Origin: Cryobacterium sp. PH29-G1
Lineage (GTDB): Bacteria; Actinomycetota; Actinomycetes; Actinomycetales; Microbacteriaceae
NCBI RefSeq assembly: GCF_030063365.1
Contig: NZ_JASISY010000004.1
Coordinates: 1 to 64,000, forward strand
Length of the DNA: 64,000 nucleotides
Direction: 5' to 3'
The position numbers were made by a program, and so were the translations under genes. Below the pieces are notes generated by a model, which searched no databases, was not told the origin of the DNA, and saw only the letters and a list, made by a program, of their open reading frames with translations. The stretch's first letter is position 1, and every line of letters begins with the position of its first letter. Shown piece after piece: positions 33,169-41,735 of the stretch.

Positions 33169-33904
33169 TCGTGCCGGTGACGGCGTCAAAGCGAATTGAT
33201 CGCGCGAACACCGCCGACCGGCCCGTCTCCAGGCGGTCTTGAACGAGTCCGGCAACCCGTGCGGCGACCTCAAAGCTCAGCCTGGGGGTTTCGCTGGGGG
33301 CCTGGCGCTGCGCGAGCTGGCAGGCCATGGCCGGCCAAGCCGGATCGACGTCGACGTGGGCCAGCTCGAGGCAGGTCAGGCAGGGTCCGACGCCCGGTTC
33401 GACCAACGGGCCGACCCGGGCGGCGCTGTCGCTGAACACCACCGGCAGGTGCGGAATGTCGCGGCGCAGCCAGTGCCCGTGGCGCTCCGGCGAGAAAACG
33501 TACTGCCCGACGAGCACCGCCAGCTCCGGCTCATCGCCGGGCGAGGGTTCCTCGATCCTGAGGTTGGACAGCAGGACGCGCAGTCGAAAGGCGGTCGGTC
33601 CGTCACCGTCGACGAGCACGGTGCGCGGCAGCGGTGTGCTGGCCGGCTGCGCGTCGTCGGGCACATACAACAGTGCCGGCTCGAGCAGCTCCAGCAGGCG
33701 CGTTACCTCGGCAGCGGATGCCCCGGCGAGCGTCCCGAGCAGAATGGCGCCGGAGCGGTGTACCCCCACGGTGAGTGCTGCCAGCACTGCCTCGTGCGCG
33801 ACCGTGAGCTCGCGGATGGTCACGATGGCCTGGTCAATGCCGAGTTGCACGCTGTCCGGTGTGCGCCACACCAGCGGATATCGAGGATTCAGTCGAAGGG
33901 CCAT
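33059..33904 (-). CDS. ThiF/cyclodehydratase-like protein (Rv3196-like)
   Basis: About 281 residues. It resembles the actinobacterial proteins annotated as cyclodehydratase or leader-peptide-binding (TOMM) domain proteins: RYPLVWRTPDSVQLG at the start, a helical segment, a Rossmann-like stretch PELAVLVGQYVFSPERHGHWLRRD (split near 150), and GVGPCLTCLELAHVDVDPAWP with a CxxC. A second pair, HERCGC, lies near the end. ATG 33904 is chosen because the family starts at MALRLNPRYPL; upstream sequence is unlike coding. Its 3' end overlaps uvrD2 by 110 bp. No precursor peptide gene is seen nearby, so function is open. Confidence 0.62.
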   Translation of the reverse strand: MALRLNPRYPLVWRTPDSVQLGIDQAIVTIRELTVAHEAVLAALTVGVHRSGAILLGTLAGASAAEVTRLLELLEPALLYVPDDAQPASTPLPRTVLVDGDGPTAFRLRVLLSNLRIEEPSPGDEPELAVLVGQYVFSPERHGHWLRRDIPHLPVVFSDSAARVGPLVEPGVGPCLTCLELAHVDVDPAWPAMACQLAQRQAPSETPRLSFEVAARVAGLVQDRLETGRSAVFARSIRFDAVTGTITRSAHRFHERCGCQALAESGTVPEPREPARPMTTN

Positions 33905-34087
33905 GGCGACATGATGACGCAGATGTGCGGGGCGTGGAGAAGTTCTCCACAGGCAGTTTGGGTAACGGTGCGGGTTCAGTTCACGACACACCGCGCCTGC
34001 ACCCAGAAGGGTGCGGGCGCGCTCACACCGAATATTGGGATTCAGCATTCACGCGGCCCGCACCTCTCCCGATTGAACGGGGGCGAA

Positions 34088-35149
34088 CTAGTAGCGGATG
34101 ACCACGCGACCGTCGATCTTGCCGCGCTTCATCTCGTCGAGTACCTCGTTGACCTCGTCGATGCGGCGTTCGGAGACCGTGGGGTGAATCTCGCCGCGGG
34201 CGTAGAACTCCAGGGCCTCTTCCATGTCCTGACGGGTGCCCACGATGGAGCCGCGAATGGTCAGTCCCTTGAGCACAATGTCGAAGATCGGAGCGGGGAA
34301 GTCTCCCGGCGGCAGGCCGTTGAAGACGATGGTGCCGCCACGGCGAGTCATGCCGATGGCCTGACCGAAGGCGGCCGGGTGCACCGCGGTCACGAGCACG
34401 CCGTGCGCACCGCCGGTGGCTTTCTGAATGGCGGCGACCGGGTCTTCGTCGAGCGCGTTGACGACAACCTCGGCACCGTGCTTGCGGGCGAGGGCGAGCT
34501 TATCGTCGGCGATGTCGACGGCAGCGACCCGCAGGCCCATCGCCTTGGCGTACTGCACGGCGATGTGGCCGAGGCCGCCGATGCCGGAGATGACGACCCA
34601 TTGGCCCGGGCGGGCCTCGGTCATTTTGAGTCCCTTGTAAACGGTGACGCCGGCGCAGAGCACCGGTGCAATTTCAATCGGGTCGGCGCCGTGCGGAATG
34701 CGCACGGCGAAGCGAGCGTCGACCAGCATGTACTGCCCGAACGACCCATCAACGCTGTAGCCACCGTTCTGCTGCGCTTCGCACAGGGTCTCCCAACCGG
34801 TGCGGCAGTACTGGCAGCTGCCGCAGGCGCTCCAGAGCCAGGCATTGCCAACAAGGTCGCCGATGGCGAGATTAGTGACGCCGGCGCCGAGGGCAACGAT
34901 CTCGCCGACACCCTCGTGGCCCGGGATGAACGGCGGGCTCGGCTTGACCGGCCAGTCGCCCTCTACGGCGTGCAGGTCGGTGTGACAGACGCCGCTGCTG
35001 ATCAGCTTGACCAGGGCCTGACCCGGTGCGGGAGTGGGTACCGGCACCTCATCGATGGTCAGGTTCTGCCCAAACTCGTGCACGACCGCCGCGTGCATAG
35101 TCGTCGGTACCCGGGTCGAGGTGCTCGTCGTGGTCTCGGTTATTGTCAT
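34088..35149 (-). CDS. adhP: zinc-dependent alcohol dehydrogenase
   Basis: A 353-residue MDR-family dehydrogenase oxidising alcohols with NAD+. Catalytic zinc ligands are in SGVCHTDLHAVEGDWP and PGHEGVGEIV, structural zinc in CGSCQYCRTGWETLC, and the Rossmann motif is VVISGIGGLGHIAVQYA. The ATG at 35149 has AAGGAG 9 nt upstream, so the longer frame to 35230 is rejected. Overlapping palindromes 58-73 bp upstream may be its operator. It stands alone between divergently organised core genes. Confidence 0.95.
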   Translation of the reverse strand: MTITETTTSTSTRVPTTMHAAVVHEFGQNLTIDEVPVPTPAPGQALVKLISSGVCHTDLHAVEGDWPVKPSPPFIPGHEGVGEIVALGAGVTNLAIGDLVGNAWLWSACGSCQYCRTGWETLCEAQQNGGYSVDGSFGQYMLVDARFAVRIPHGADPIEIAPVLCAGVTVYKGLKMTEARPGQWVVISGIGGLGHIAVQYAKAMGLRVAAVDIADDKLALARKHGAEVVVNALDEDPVAAIQKATGGAHGVLVTAVHPAAFGQAIGMTRRGGTIVFNGLPPGDFPAPIFDIVLKGLTIRGSIVGTRQDMEEALEFYARGEIHPTVSERRIDEVNEVLDEMKRGKIDGRVVIRY

Positions 35150-35206
35150 TGCCAAACTCCTTCGTTTGGGACATTTCGTCCGTTGACCGACTGTAGATCG
35201 GCAAAG

Positions 35207-35222
35207 GTTGCGGCAACGTTGC
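35207..35222. promoter_or_regulatory. overlapping GTTGC palindromes upstream of adhP
   Basis: GTTGC-G-GCAAC (35207-35217) overlaps the perfect 10-bp palindrome GCAACGTTGC (35213-35222), giving three GTTGC/GCAAC half-sites. It lies in the 100-bp space between adhP and the zincin stop, a plausible LacI- or TetR-type operator. Confidence 0.45.
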
Positions 35223-35251
35223 GACCCCACCTGAGGGGGAGAAAACTACAA

Positions 35252-36634
35252 CTACTCCTCGTGCGGTCGGTCGGCGCCGTCATCGCGCAGCAGATCTTCG
35301 AGCGCCTGATCGACGTCGTCGAGCACTATCGGTTCCCCGCGAGCGGCGCTGGTGAGTCGACTGATCAGCCGCTGCGGATCGTCGATGTCCTCCGACGTGG
35401 GCAGTAAATCGGGGTGCGACCAGAGTGCGTCGCGCGCTTCGTTGCCGACGGCGTCCGTCACGGCCTGCCACATGACAGCGGCCTCCCGCAGTCGGCGTGG
35501 ACGCAGCTCAAGCCCCACGAGCGTCGCAAAAGCGGATTCGGCGGGACCGCCGGAGGCCCGGCGGCGTCTCACGGTCTCGGCGATGGCATCCGCTTTGGGC
35601 AAGCGGATGGTGGCGCGAGCGGTGACGACGTCGACCCAGCCTTCGACCAGAGCGAGCATCGTTTCGAGGCGCGACAAGGCCGCGAGCTGCGACTCCGACT
35701 TCTGCTGGATGAGCGAACCGTCGACCATGGCCTGGCGTAAGTCCTCGGGGTTGGACGGGTCGAAGCTGCCGGCCAGCTCTTCGAGCCGGCTGGAGTCGAT
35801 GCTGATGCCGCGGGCGTAGGCGGTGACCGCGCTGGTCAGGTGCAGGCGCAGCCAGCGGGCGTGGCGAAACAGCCGGGCGTGGGCGATCTCGCGCACGCCC
35901 AGATAGATCTGTACCTGATCTATCGGCACGTCGAGGCCATTGCCGAAGTCGGCCACGTTCTGGGGGAGGAGCGCGGCTTGTTGTTCGCCCAGGAGCGGAA
36001 TGCCGACATCGCCACCACTGACGACCTCGCTCGAGAGCTGGCCAACGACCTGGCCGAGCTGCATGGCGAACAGGGTGCCGCCAATGCTGCGTACGAGCTG
36101 GCTCGCGTTGGCGACCATGCCCTGCATCTCTTCGGGCACCTGCTCGGCGAACACGCGGGTGAGGGAATCGGAGATACTCGTGGCGACGGGTTCGGCCAGC
36201 TGCGTCCACAGCGGCATCGTCGCGGTGACCCATTCGCGGCGGGTCATCAAACGCGGTTCAACGGTCAGTTCGGCCACGGTGATGACGTCATCGAGCCAGA
36301 GAGCGGCAATGTGAAAGGCCTGCCGCAGCTCAGTCTGCTGCACATCGGTCGCCGTGAGCTGGCCGTTGGCCGCTCGCTGCTGACCCTGCGTGAGCGCAAT
36401 GTCCCAGTCAACGCCGGTGCCCTGCGTGTTGAGGGCGCCCTGCAACTGCTGCATGAGCGCGGCGATGCTGGCTGGGTCATTGGGCAGCCCGGCAGCACCG
36501 GCAAGTTGGCTCGGGTCGATACCGCTCTTGCCGCTTAAAATATCGCGCAGCATGTCGCGGAACTCATCACCGGGATTTTGATCGTCGGGCTCGCCCGGAT
36601 TCTGATCGTTCGGGGGTAGGGAGTTGTCAGCCAC
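35252..36634 (-). CDS. zinc-dependent metalloprotease, F420-associated zincin family (Rv3195-like)
   Basis: A 460-residue member of the actinobacterial Zincin_2 family. The metal-binding helix reads VREIAHARLFRHARWL near residue 255, with the AHARLF core kept but the first His of a strict HExxH not visible. The N-terminal 60 residues are disordered, with a PNDQNPGEPDDQNPGD repeat. GTG start behind GAGAGGGGC. Divergent from the PDZ protease gene, as I recall for Rv3195/Rv3194c in mycobacteria. Function unproven despite the family name. Confidence 0.8.
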   Translation of the reverse strand: MADNSLPPNDQNPGEPDDQNPGDEFRDMLRDILSGKSGIDPSQLAGAAGLPNDPASIAALMQQLQGALNTQGTGVDWDIALTQGQQRAANGQLTATDVQQTELRQAFHIAALWLDDVITVAELTVEPRLMTRREWVTATMPLWTQLAEPVATSISDSLTRVFAEQVPEEMQGMVANASQLVRSIGGTLFAMQLGQVVGQLSSEVVSGGDVGIPLLGEQQAALLPQNVADFGNGLDVPIDQVQIYLGVREIAHARLFRHARWLRLHLTSAVTAYARGISIDSSRLEELAGSFDPSNPEDLRQAMVDGSLIQQKSESQLAALSRLETMLALVEGWVDVVTARATIRLPKADAIAETVRRRRASGGPAESAFATLVGLELRPRRLREAAVMWQAVTDAVGNEARDALWSHPDLLPTSEDIDDPQRLISRLTSAARGEPIVLDDVDQALEDLLRDDGADRPHEE

Positions 36635-36836
36635 TTCAGGCCCCTCTCAGTTGCATACTTCTACGCTAGTGCGAGTACCCCGCTCCGGGCTGGGAAATAT
36701 CCTAGGCTGAAGGGCTCGCTGTGCGCTCGTCGCGAACACGGTACCGTGCACGGGCCAAGCGCAGGGCTCCAACACCGTACAAAGTAACCGCGGTACCCAA
36801 CGCAAAACACGACCAGGAAAAAACGGAAGGAGCACG

Positions 36837-37937
36837 GTGGCTCTCTTCACCGATGACTCACCGGCACCCTCCGGTGTCCGGCGTCGCCGCCCATCGATCG
36901 GCGGGACCGCGCTGTTGATCGCCCTGGTTGCCGGGGTCATCCTTGGCATTATGCCGGCCCCGTACGTCATCGAGAAGCCGGGTCCGGTCTACAACACGCT
37001 GGGCACAGCGAAATACGACGACGTCGAAACACCGCTCATCACCATCGCCGACGAGACGGTCTACCCGACCAAGGGCACGCTCGACCTGCTCACCGTGTCG
37101 TTGCTGGGCAACCGGGAAAACCGCCCAAGCTGGCTGACCGTTGCCGGAGCCTGGTTTGACCCGAGCGAGGCCGTGTTGCCCATCGACCAAGTCTTTCCCG
37201 AGAATGTAACCGCTGAACAGCGCTCCGCGCAGAGCAGCGCCGACATGATCAATTCCCAACAGGATGCCATCGCAGCGGCGCTCACCCACCTCGGCTACGA
37301 CTACCCCACGACGGTTTCGGTGGTCAGCCTGCCCGACGGCTCTCCGGCCGCGGGCATTATCGAGCCAAAAGACCAAATCTCCGCCGTGAACGGAACGGCG
37401 GTGGCCAGCGTCGCCGAGCTGCGGGCAGCCTTGCAGACCAACGGCACGGAGAAAGCGGCGAGTGTTGACATTGTGCGGGACGGTGCCGCCAGTACCGTCT
37501 CGGTCACGCCGGTCGAGAACGGCGGAAGCGTCGTGGCCGGGGTCAACGTATCCGTTGCGTACGACTTTCCCTTCGAGGTGCAGATCCAACTCGACAAGGT
37601 CGGTGGACCCAGTGCCGGCATGATGTTCGCGCTCGGCATCATCGACAAGCTCACGCCGGGGCAGTTGCAGGGTGGCGAAAACGTGGCCGGTACCGGAACG
37701 ATCGACCAGGCCGGTGCGGTGGGCCCGATCGGCGGCATCCAGCAAAAATTGCACGGTGCGGTCGAAAACGGCGCCACCTGGTTTTTGGCACCGACCGACA
37801 ACTGCGACGAGGTGACCGGCAATATTCCCGACGGTTTGAGCGTGTTCGCGGTTGCCACCCTCGATCAGGCCCTCGCCGCCCTCGACGGGATCAAAACCGG
37901 TGACACGAGCGGCCTGCCCACCTGCCCGGCGAGCTAA
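36837..37937 (+). CDS. PDZ-domain Lon-like serine protease (Rv3194c-like)
   Basis: A 366-residue membrane-anchored protease. One transmembrane helix at about 22-40, an extracytoplasmic PDZ domain at about 155-225 (GSPAAGIIEPKDQISAVNG), and a Lon (S16) catalytic domain with Ser259 in KVGGPSAGMMFALG and Lys304 in VGPIGGIQQKLHG. GTG start preceded by AAGGAG. Likely processes or degrades exported proteins. It precedes the UPF0182 gene, which has its own promoter. Confidence 0.9.
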   Translation: MALFTDDSPAPSGVRRRRPSIGGTALLIALVAGVILGIMPAPYVIEKPGPVYNTLGTAKYDDVETPLITIADETVYPTKGTLDLLTVSLLGNRENRPSWLTVAGAWFDPSEAVLPIDQVFPENVTAEQRSAQSSADMINSQQDAIAAALTHLGYDYPTTVSVVSLPDGSPAAGIIEPKDQISAVNGTAVASVAELRAALQTNGTEKAASVDIVRDGAASTVSVTPVENGGSVVAGVNVSVAYDFPFEVQIQLDKVGGPSAGMMFALGIIDKLTPGQLQGGENVAGTGTIDQAGAVGPIGGIQQKLHGAVENGATWFLAPTDNCDEVTGNIPDGLSVFAVATLDQALAALDGIKTGDTSGLPTCPAS

Positions 37938-37980
37938 TCCGCGGGGCACCCGCGAACGCGTCAGGGCAACGCCGGGCACG

Positions 37981-38033
37981 AGGGTCAGTGATGACTCTCT
38001 CAGGGGCAACTAAGTAAGATGGAGGCTGACCCT
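37981..38033 (+). promoter_or_regulatory. promoter region of the UPF0182 gene flanked by inverted repeat
   Basis: TAAGAT (38015-38020) is a good -10 box. AGGGTCAG (37981-37988) and CTGACCCT (38026-38033) form a perfect 8-bp inverted repeat that brackets it, which could be a looping or operator arrangement. Confidence 0.4.
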
Positions 38034-38059
38034 GATCACTTAGAGCAAGAGGCCAATTC

Positions 38060-40972
38060 GTGAGTTCATCAGCAGCCGACAACGCCCCACGGCGCAGCCG
38101 AGCCCCGCTAGCAATTACCGCAGCAATTATCGCGGGGCTGGTGATCCTGTTCTTTATTTTCGCCGGACTGTATACCGATGTGCTGTGGTTCGACCAGCTC
38201 GGGTTTTTGAACGTTCTCACCACGCAGTGGATCGCCGGCACCGTGTTGTTCCTGATCGGGTTCATCGCCATGGCCGTTCCGGTTTGGGTGAGCATCCAGC
38301 TGGCCTACCGACTGCGTCCGGTGTACGCCAAGCTCAACGCGCAGCTCGATCGCTACCAGCAGGTTATCGAGCCGCTCCGTCGCCTCGCGATGTACGGCAT
38401 CCCCGCCCTGCTCGGCCTGTTTGCCGGAGTGGCCGCCGCCACCAGCTGGCAGACCGTGCTCATGTGGCTCAATCGCACCGAAACCGGGCGCGTTGACCCG
38501 CAGTTCAACTTTGACATCTCGTTCTACCTGATGGACCTGCCGTTCTACAAGTCTGTGCTCGCCTTCGCATCCGCTGTCGTGCTTATTGCGGCTCTCGTCG
38601 CGGTCGCGACCAGTTACCTGTACGGGTCGATTCGGGTCTCGGGCCGTGAAGTGCTCATCTCCAAGGCTGCCCGCGTGCAGATCGCTGTGACCGCAGCGCT
38701 GTACCTCATGCTCCAGGCCGTGAGCATCTGGTTCGACCAGTACTCCACACTCACCAACCAGGGCACGCTGATTACCGGTGCCGGTTATACCGACGTCAAC
38801 GCGACCATCCCCGGCCGGGCCATTCTTGCCGGCATCGCCGCCGTCGTCGCGCTGCTGTTCATTCTCACGGCCATTATCGGCCGTTGGCGCCTGCCGGTTA
38901 TCGGTACCGCGCTGCTGATCGTGTCGAGCTTGCTGATCGGTTCGCTCTACCCCTGGGTCGTCGAGCGCTTCCAGGTGGAGCCGAGCGCGAAGTCGCTTGA
39001 GGCGGACTATATCGAGCGCAATATCAACCTCACCCGGGACGCCTACGGCGTCGCCGACATCGAGGAGATTCCCTACAACGCGAAGACCACCGCGGAGCCC
39101 GGCGCCCTGCGCGAGGACGCCGCGACCACCGCGAACATCCGAATTCTCGACCCGGCGCTGGTCAGTGACTCGTTCGGCCAGCTCGAGCAGTTCCGCCAGT
39201 ACTACCAGTTCCCCAAGAATCTTGACGTCGACCGGTACACCATCGACGGCACGTCGCAGGACACCGTCGTCGCCGTGCGTGACCTCAACCTCGACGGTCT
39301 CAATACCGGTAATACCTGGGTCAACTCGAAGACCGTGTACACGCACGGTTATGGCGTCGTGGCCGCGTACGGTAATCAGCGCTCGGTCGACGGCCAGCCG
39401 GTGTTCCTCGAATCGGGCATTCCGACCAGCGGTGCGCTCGGTGACTTCGAGCCGCGCATTTACTTCGGCGAGACCTCGCCGGAATACTCCATCGTCGGCG
39501 CTGAGGCGGATGCCAAGCCGATCGAACTCGACTACCCGTCGGGCACGGAGGGTGCCGGCCAGACCTACACGACGTTCTCCGGCGGCGGCGGACCGAAACT
39601 CGACAACGCGTTCAAGAAACTCATTTACGCGCTCAAGTTCCAGTCCGAGCAGATCTTCCTGGCCGCTTCGGTCAATGACAAATCCGAGATTCTGTACGAC
39701 CGCGACCCCGTTACCCGCGTGCAGAAGGTTGCTCCGTACCTCACGCTCGACTCCGACGCCTACCCCTCGGTCGTTGACGGTCGGGTCAAGTGGATCATCG
39801 ACGGTTACACCACCTCAGCGAACTACCCGTACTCAACTCCTGTCAGCCTGAGCGACGCGATCGCCGATACTCAGACGCCGGCGCAGCCCTACGCGCTCGA
39901 CAGCATCAACTACATGCGTAACTCGGTCAAGGCCACCGTCGACGCCTACACCGGTGAGGTCACCCTCTACGCCTGGGACGAGACGGAACCGATCCTGCAG
40001 ACCTGGCAGAAGATCTTCCCGTCAACACTCAAGCCCATGACGGAAATGAGCGGCGACCTGATGAGCCACGTGCGCTACCCGGCCGACCTGTTCAAGGTGC
40101 AGCGCGCCATTCTCGGTCAGTACCACGTGACCGACCCCGGTTCGTTCTACTCCAAGGACGATGCCTGGATTTCGCCGAACGACCCGGATTCCCCGGCGGC
40201 GAATCCGACCCTGCAGCCCCCGTACTACCTCACCATGCAGGTGCCCGGCGCCGACAAGCCCTCGTTCTCGCTGTACTCGACCTTCCAGCCGGAAGCGACT
40301 GGTGAATCCAGCCGCAACGTGCTCTACGGCTACCTCGCCGTGGATGCCGATGCCGGGTCAGAAGACGGCGTGCGCGCCGACGGCTACGGCCAGCTCCGAT
40401 TGCTCAATCTGCCCAAGGACGGAACGGTGCCCGGCCCCGGCCAGGTGCAGAACGTCTTCAACGCCGACCCGACGGTGTCGACCGAGCTCAACCTGCTGCG
40501 GCAGGGATCCTCGACGGTGCTGAACGGCAACCTGCTCACCCTCCCGGTCGGTGGCGGACTGCTCTACGTGCAGCCCGTCTACGTGAAGTCCACCGGTGAG
40601 ACCAGCTACCCGCTGCTGCAGAAGGTGCTCGTGGCCTTCGGCGATCAGATCGCGTTCGAAGACACCCTGAACGGTGCCCTCGATGTGCTGTTCGGAGGCG
40701 ACTCGGGTGCCACAGCCGGTGACACGGCCGTACCCGACGCAGCTGCAGCCGGAAGTGCGGCAGATGCTGCCGCCGGCGGCACTGATGTTCCGACCGGGTC
40801 CACCGGCGATGCCGCAACGGATGCTGAACTCAAGTCGCTGCTCGCGGTCGCCAAGACGGCACTCGCCGACAAGGCAACCGCACTCGCCGCCGGCAACTTC
40901 GCCGACTACGGCACGGCAGACGCCAAGCTCTCCGAAACGATTGCGAGCATGCTCGCCCTCCTCGGCGAGTAG
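38060..40972 (+). CDS. UPF0182 family large membrane protein (Rv3193c-like)
   Basis: A 970-residue protein with about seven transmembrane helices in the first 320 residues, then a very large extracytoplasmic domain (FDEIPYN-type region with DIEEIPYNAKTTAEPGAL, and TYGYGVV-like HGYGVVAAYGNQRS). The C-terminal 90 residues are Ala/Gly/Asp-rich and end in a helical segment. GTG start behind AGAGG. Conserved across actinobacteria beside the PDZ protease; function unknown. Confidence 0.9.
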   Translation: MSSSAADNAPRRSRAPLAITAAIIAGLVILFFIFAGLYTDVLWFDQLGFLNVLTTQWIAGTVLFLIGFIAMAVPVWVSIQLAYRLRPVYAKLNAQLDRYQQVIEPLRRLAMYGIPALLGLFAGVAAATSWQTVLMWLNRTETGRVDPQFNFDISFYLMDLPFYKSVLAFASAVVLIAALVAVATSYLYGSIRVSGREVLISKAARVQIAVTAALYLMLQAVSIWFDQYSTLTNQGTLITGAGYTDVNATIPGRAILAGIAAVVALLFILTAIIGRWRLPVIGTALLIVSSLLIGSLYPWVVERFQVEPSAKSLEADYIERNINLTRDAYGVADIEEIPYNAKTTAEPGALREDAATTANIRILDPALVSDSFGQLEQFRQYYQFPKNLDVDRYTIDGTSQDTVVAVRDLNLDGLNTGNTWVNSKTVYTHGYGVVAAYGNQRSVDGQPVFLESGIPTSGALGDFEPRIYFGETSPEYSIVGAEADAKPIELDYPSGTEGAGQTYTTFSGGGGPKLDNAFKKLIYALKFQSEQIFLAASVNDKSEILYDRDPVTRVQKVAPYLTLDSDAYPSVVDGRVKWIIDGYTTSANYPYSTPVSLSDAIADTQTPAQPYALDSINYMRNSVKATVDAYTGEVTLYAWDETEPILQTWQKIFPSTLKPMTEMSGDLMSHVRYPADLFKVQRAILGQYHVTDPGSFYSKDDAWISPNDPDSPAANPTLQPPYYLTMQVPGADKPSFSLYSTFQPEATGESSRNVLYGYLAVDADAGSEDGVRADGYGQLRLLNLPKDGTVPGPGQVQNVFNADPTVSTELNLLRQGSSTVLNGNLLTLPVGGGLLYVQPVYVKSTGETSYPLLQKVLVAFGDQIAFEDTLNGALDVLFGGDSGATAGDTAVPDAAAAGSAADAAAGGTDVPTGSTGDAATDAELKSLLAVAKTALADKATALAAGNFADYGTADAKLSETIASMLALLGE

Positions 40973-41017
40973 GCCACCGCAGCAGTAAGTTCTCCTACGC
41001 GAGTTTCATGGCACGAT

Positions 41018-41060
41018 CTGCCGCAAGCCCTCATCCGTCTCGGGTGGGGGCTTGCGGCAG
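41018..41060 (+). terminator. 13-bp perfect hairpin after the UPF0182 gene
   Basis: CTGCCGCAAGCCC (41018-41030) and GGGCTTGCGGCAG (41048-41060) pair perfectly; the tail is TTGTGCC with no long T run. Probable terminator 45 bp after the stop. Confidence 0.65.
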
Positions 41061-41175
41061 TTGTGCCTGATGGTGTTTGATTTGAAATAGAGACGCAATT
41101 TTCGGCGAATATTTTGCGATACCGACCCAAAGTGGTCGACCGAGCTTTGATGGTGTGCTAAATTTGTACTTGTAG

Positions 41176-41249
41176 CGCGGGGTGGAGCAGTTCGGTAGCT
41201 CGCTGGGCTCATAACCCAGAGGTCGTAGGTTCAAATCCTGCCCCCGCAA
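41176..41249 (+). tRNA. initiator tRNA-fMet (CAU), copy 1
   Basis: A 74-nt cloverleaf. Acceptor CGCGGGG pairs with CCCCGCA leaving the C1:A72 mismatch that marks bacterial initiator tRNA; the anticodon stem carries GGG/CCC pairs around loop CTCATAA with CAT at 41210-41212; T loop GGTTCAAATCC. The 3' CCA is not encoded (CAA follows A73), so CCA must be added by nucleotidyltransferase. TAAATT about 15 nt upstream is a plausible -10. Confidence 0.97.
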
Positions 41250-41258
41250 CAAGTGAAA

Positions 41259-41288
41259 GGCTCGGAACTTCGGTTCCGGGCCTTTTTT
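41259..41288 (+). terminator. UUCG-loop terminator of tRNA-fMet copy 1
   Basis: GGCTCGGAAC-TTCG-GTTCCGGGCC followed by six T. The 10-bp stem has one G-U pair and an extra-stable UUCG tetraloop. Confidence 0.92.
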
Positions 41289-41527
41289 GTATTCCAGGCC
41301 CGTGTCGCTCCAGTTCTACGGATCCGATCGCGGGTTCCCTATCGGGGTTCATAGATCTCGCGGCGATGTCCCAGCGGGAGGACGCTCGACGGTATGGCAA
41401 ACGGTCGAGCTGGGTCGAGAGATCACGCTGAGTGAGTTAGGCTGATACGACCATCGCAAACACCGGGATCGAGAAAGTTCGATCCGACCAGGTTTTTTCG
41501 AAGGATGACCGCTTGAGTGGTCAGCGT
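41289..41527. other. intergenic spacer between the two tRNA-fMet genes
   Basis: No gene is supported in this 239-bp stretch. It holds GATCGA-N6-TCGATC (about 41469-41486), which may be part of the second tRNA promoter region. It does not share sequence with the region upstream of copy 1. Confidence 0.6.
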
Positions 41528-41601
41528 CGCGGGGTGGAGCAGTTCGGTAGCTCGCTGGGCTCATAACCCAGAGGTCGTAGGTTCAAATCCTGCCCCCGCA
41601 A
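41528..41601 (+). tRNA. initiator tRNA-fMet (CAU), copy 2
   Basis: Identical over 74 nt to the copy at 41176, again with C1:A72 and a CAA 3' flank. The downstream flank and terminator are near-identical too, but the upstream 200 bp are not, so the duplicated unit is tRNA plus terminator. Confidence 0.97.
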
Positions 41602-41607
41602 CAAGTG

Positions 41608-41638
41608 AAGGCCCGGAACTTCGGTTCCGGGCCTTTTT
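41608..41638 (+). terminator. UUCG-loop terminator of tRNA-fMet copy 2
   Basis: AAGGCCCGGAAC-TTCG-GTTCCGGGCCTT: a perfect 12-bp stem with UUCG loop followed by three further T. Confidence 0.92.
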
Positions 41639-41723
41639 CGTGCCTGCGGCGGTGCGCCACGGCTCGTTCCCTGCCGCATCGTGAACCAGGTTCCACCGGC
41701 CCCGTTGCGCGGTGGCTGTCCCT

Positions 41724-41729
41724 TACGCT
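41724..41729 (+). promoter_or_regulatory. leaderless -10 box of the LysR gene
   Basis: TACGCT lies exactly 6 nt before GTG 41736 and decides between alternative starts. Confidence 0.5.
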
Positions 41730-41735
41730 GGGGAG

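Noticed and set aside
33239..35407. A 722-codon plus-strand open frame
   Set aside because: It runs antisense through the cyclodehydratase-like and adhP genes, has no family motifs and reflects high GC content.
41209..41564. Minus-strand frames across both tRNAs giving GAGFEPTTSGL, GQDLNLRPLGYEPSEL and MSPASYRTAPPR
   Set aside because: These are well-known spurious translations of tRNA genes on the antisense strand; the DNA is tRNA-fMet.
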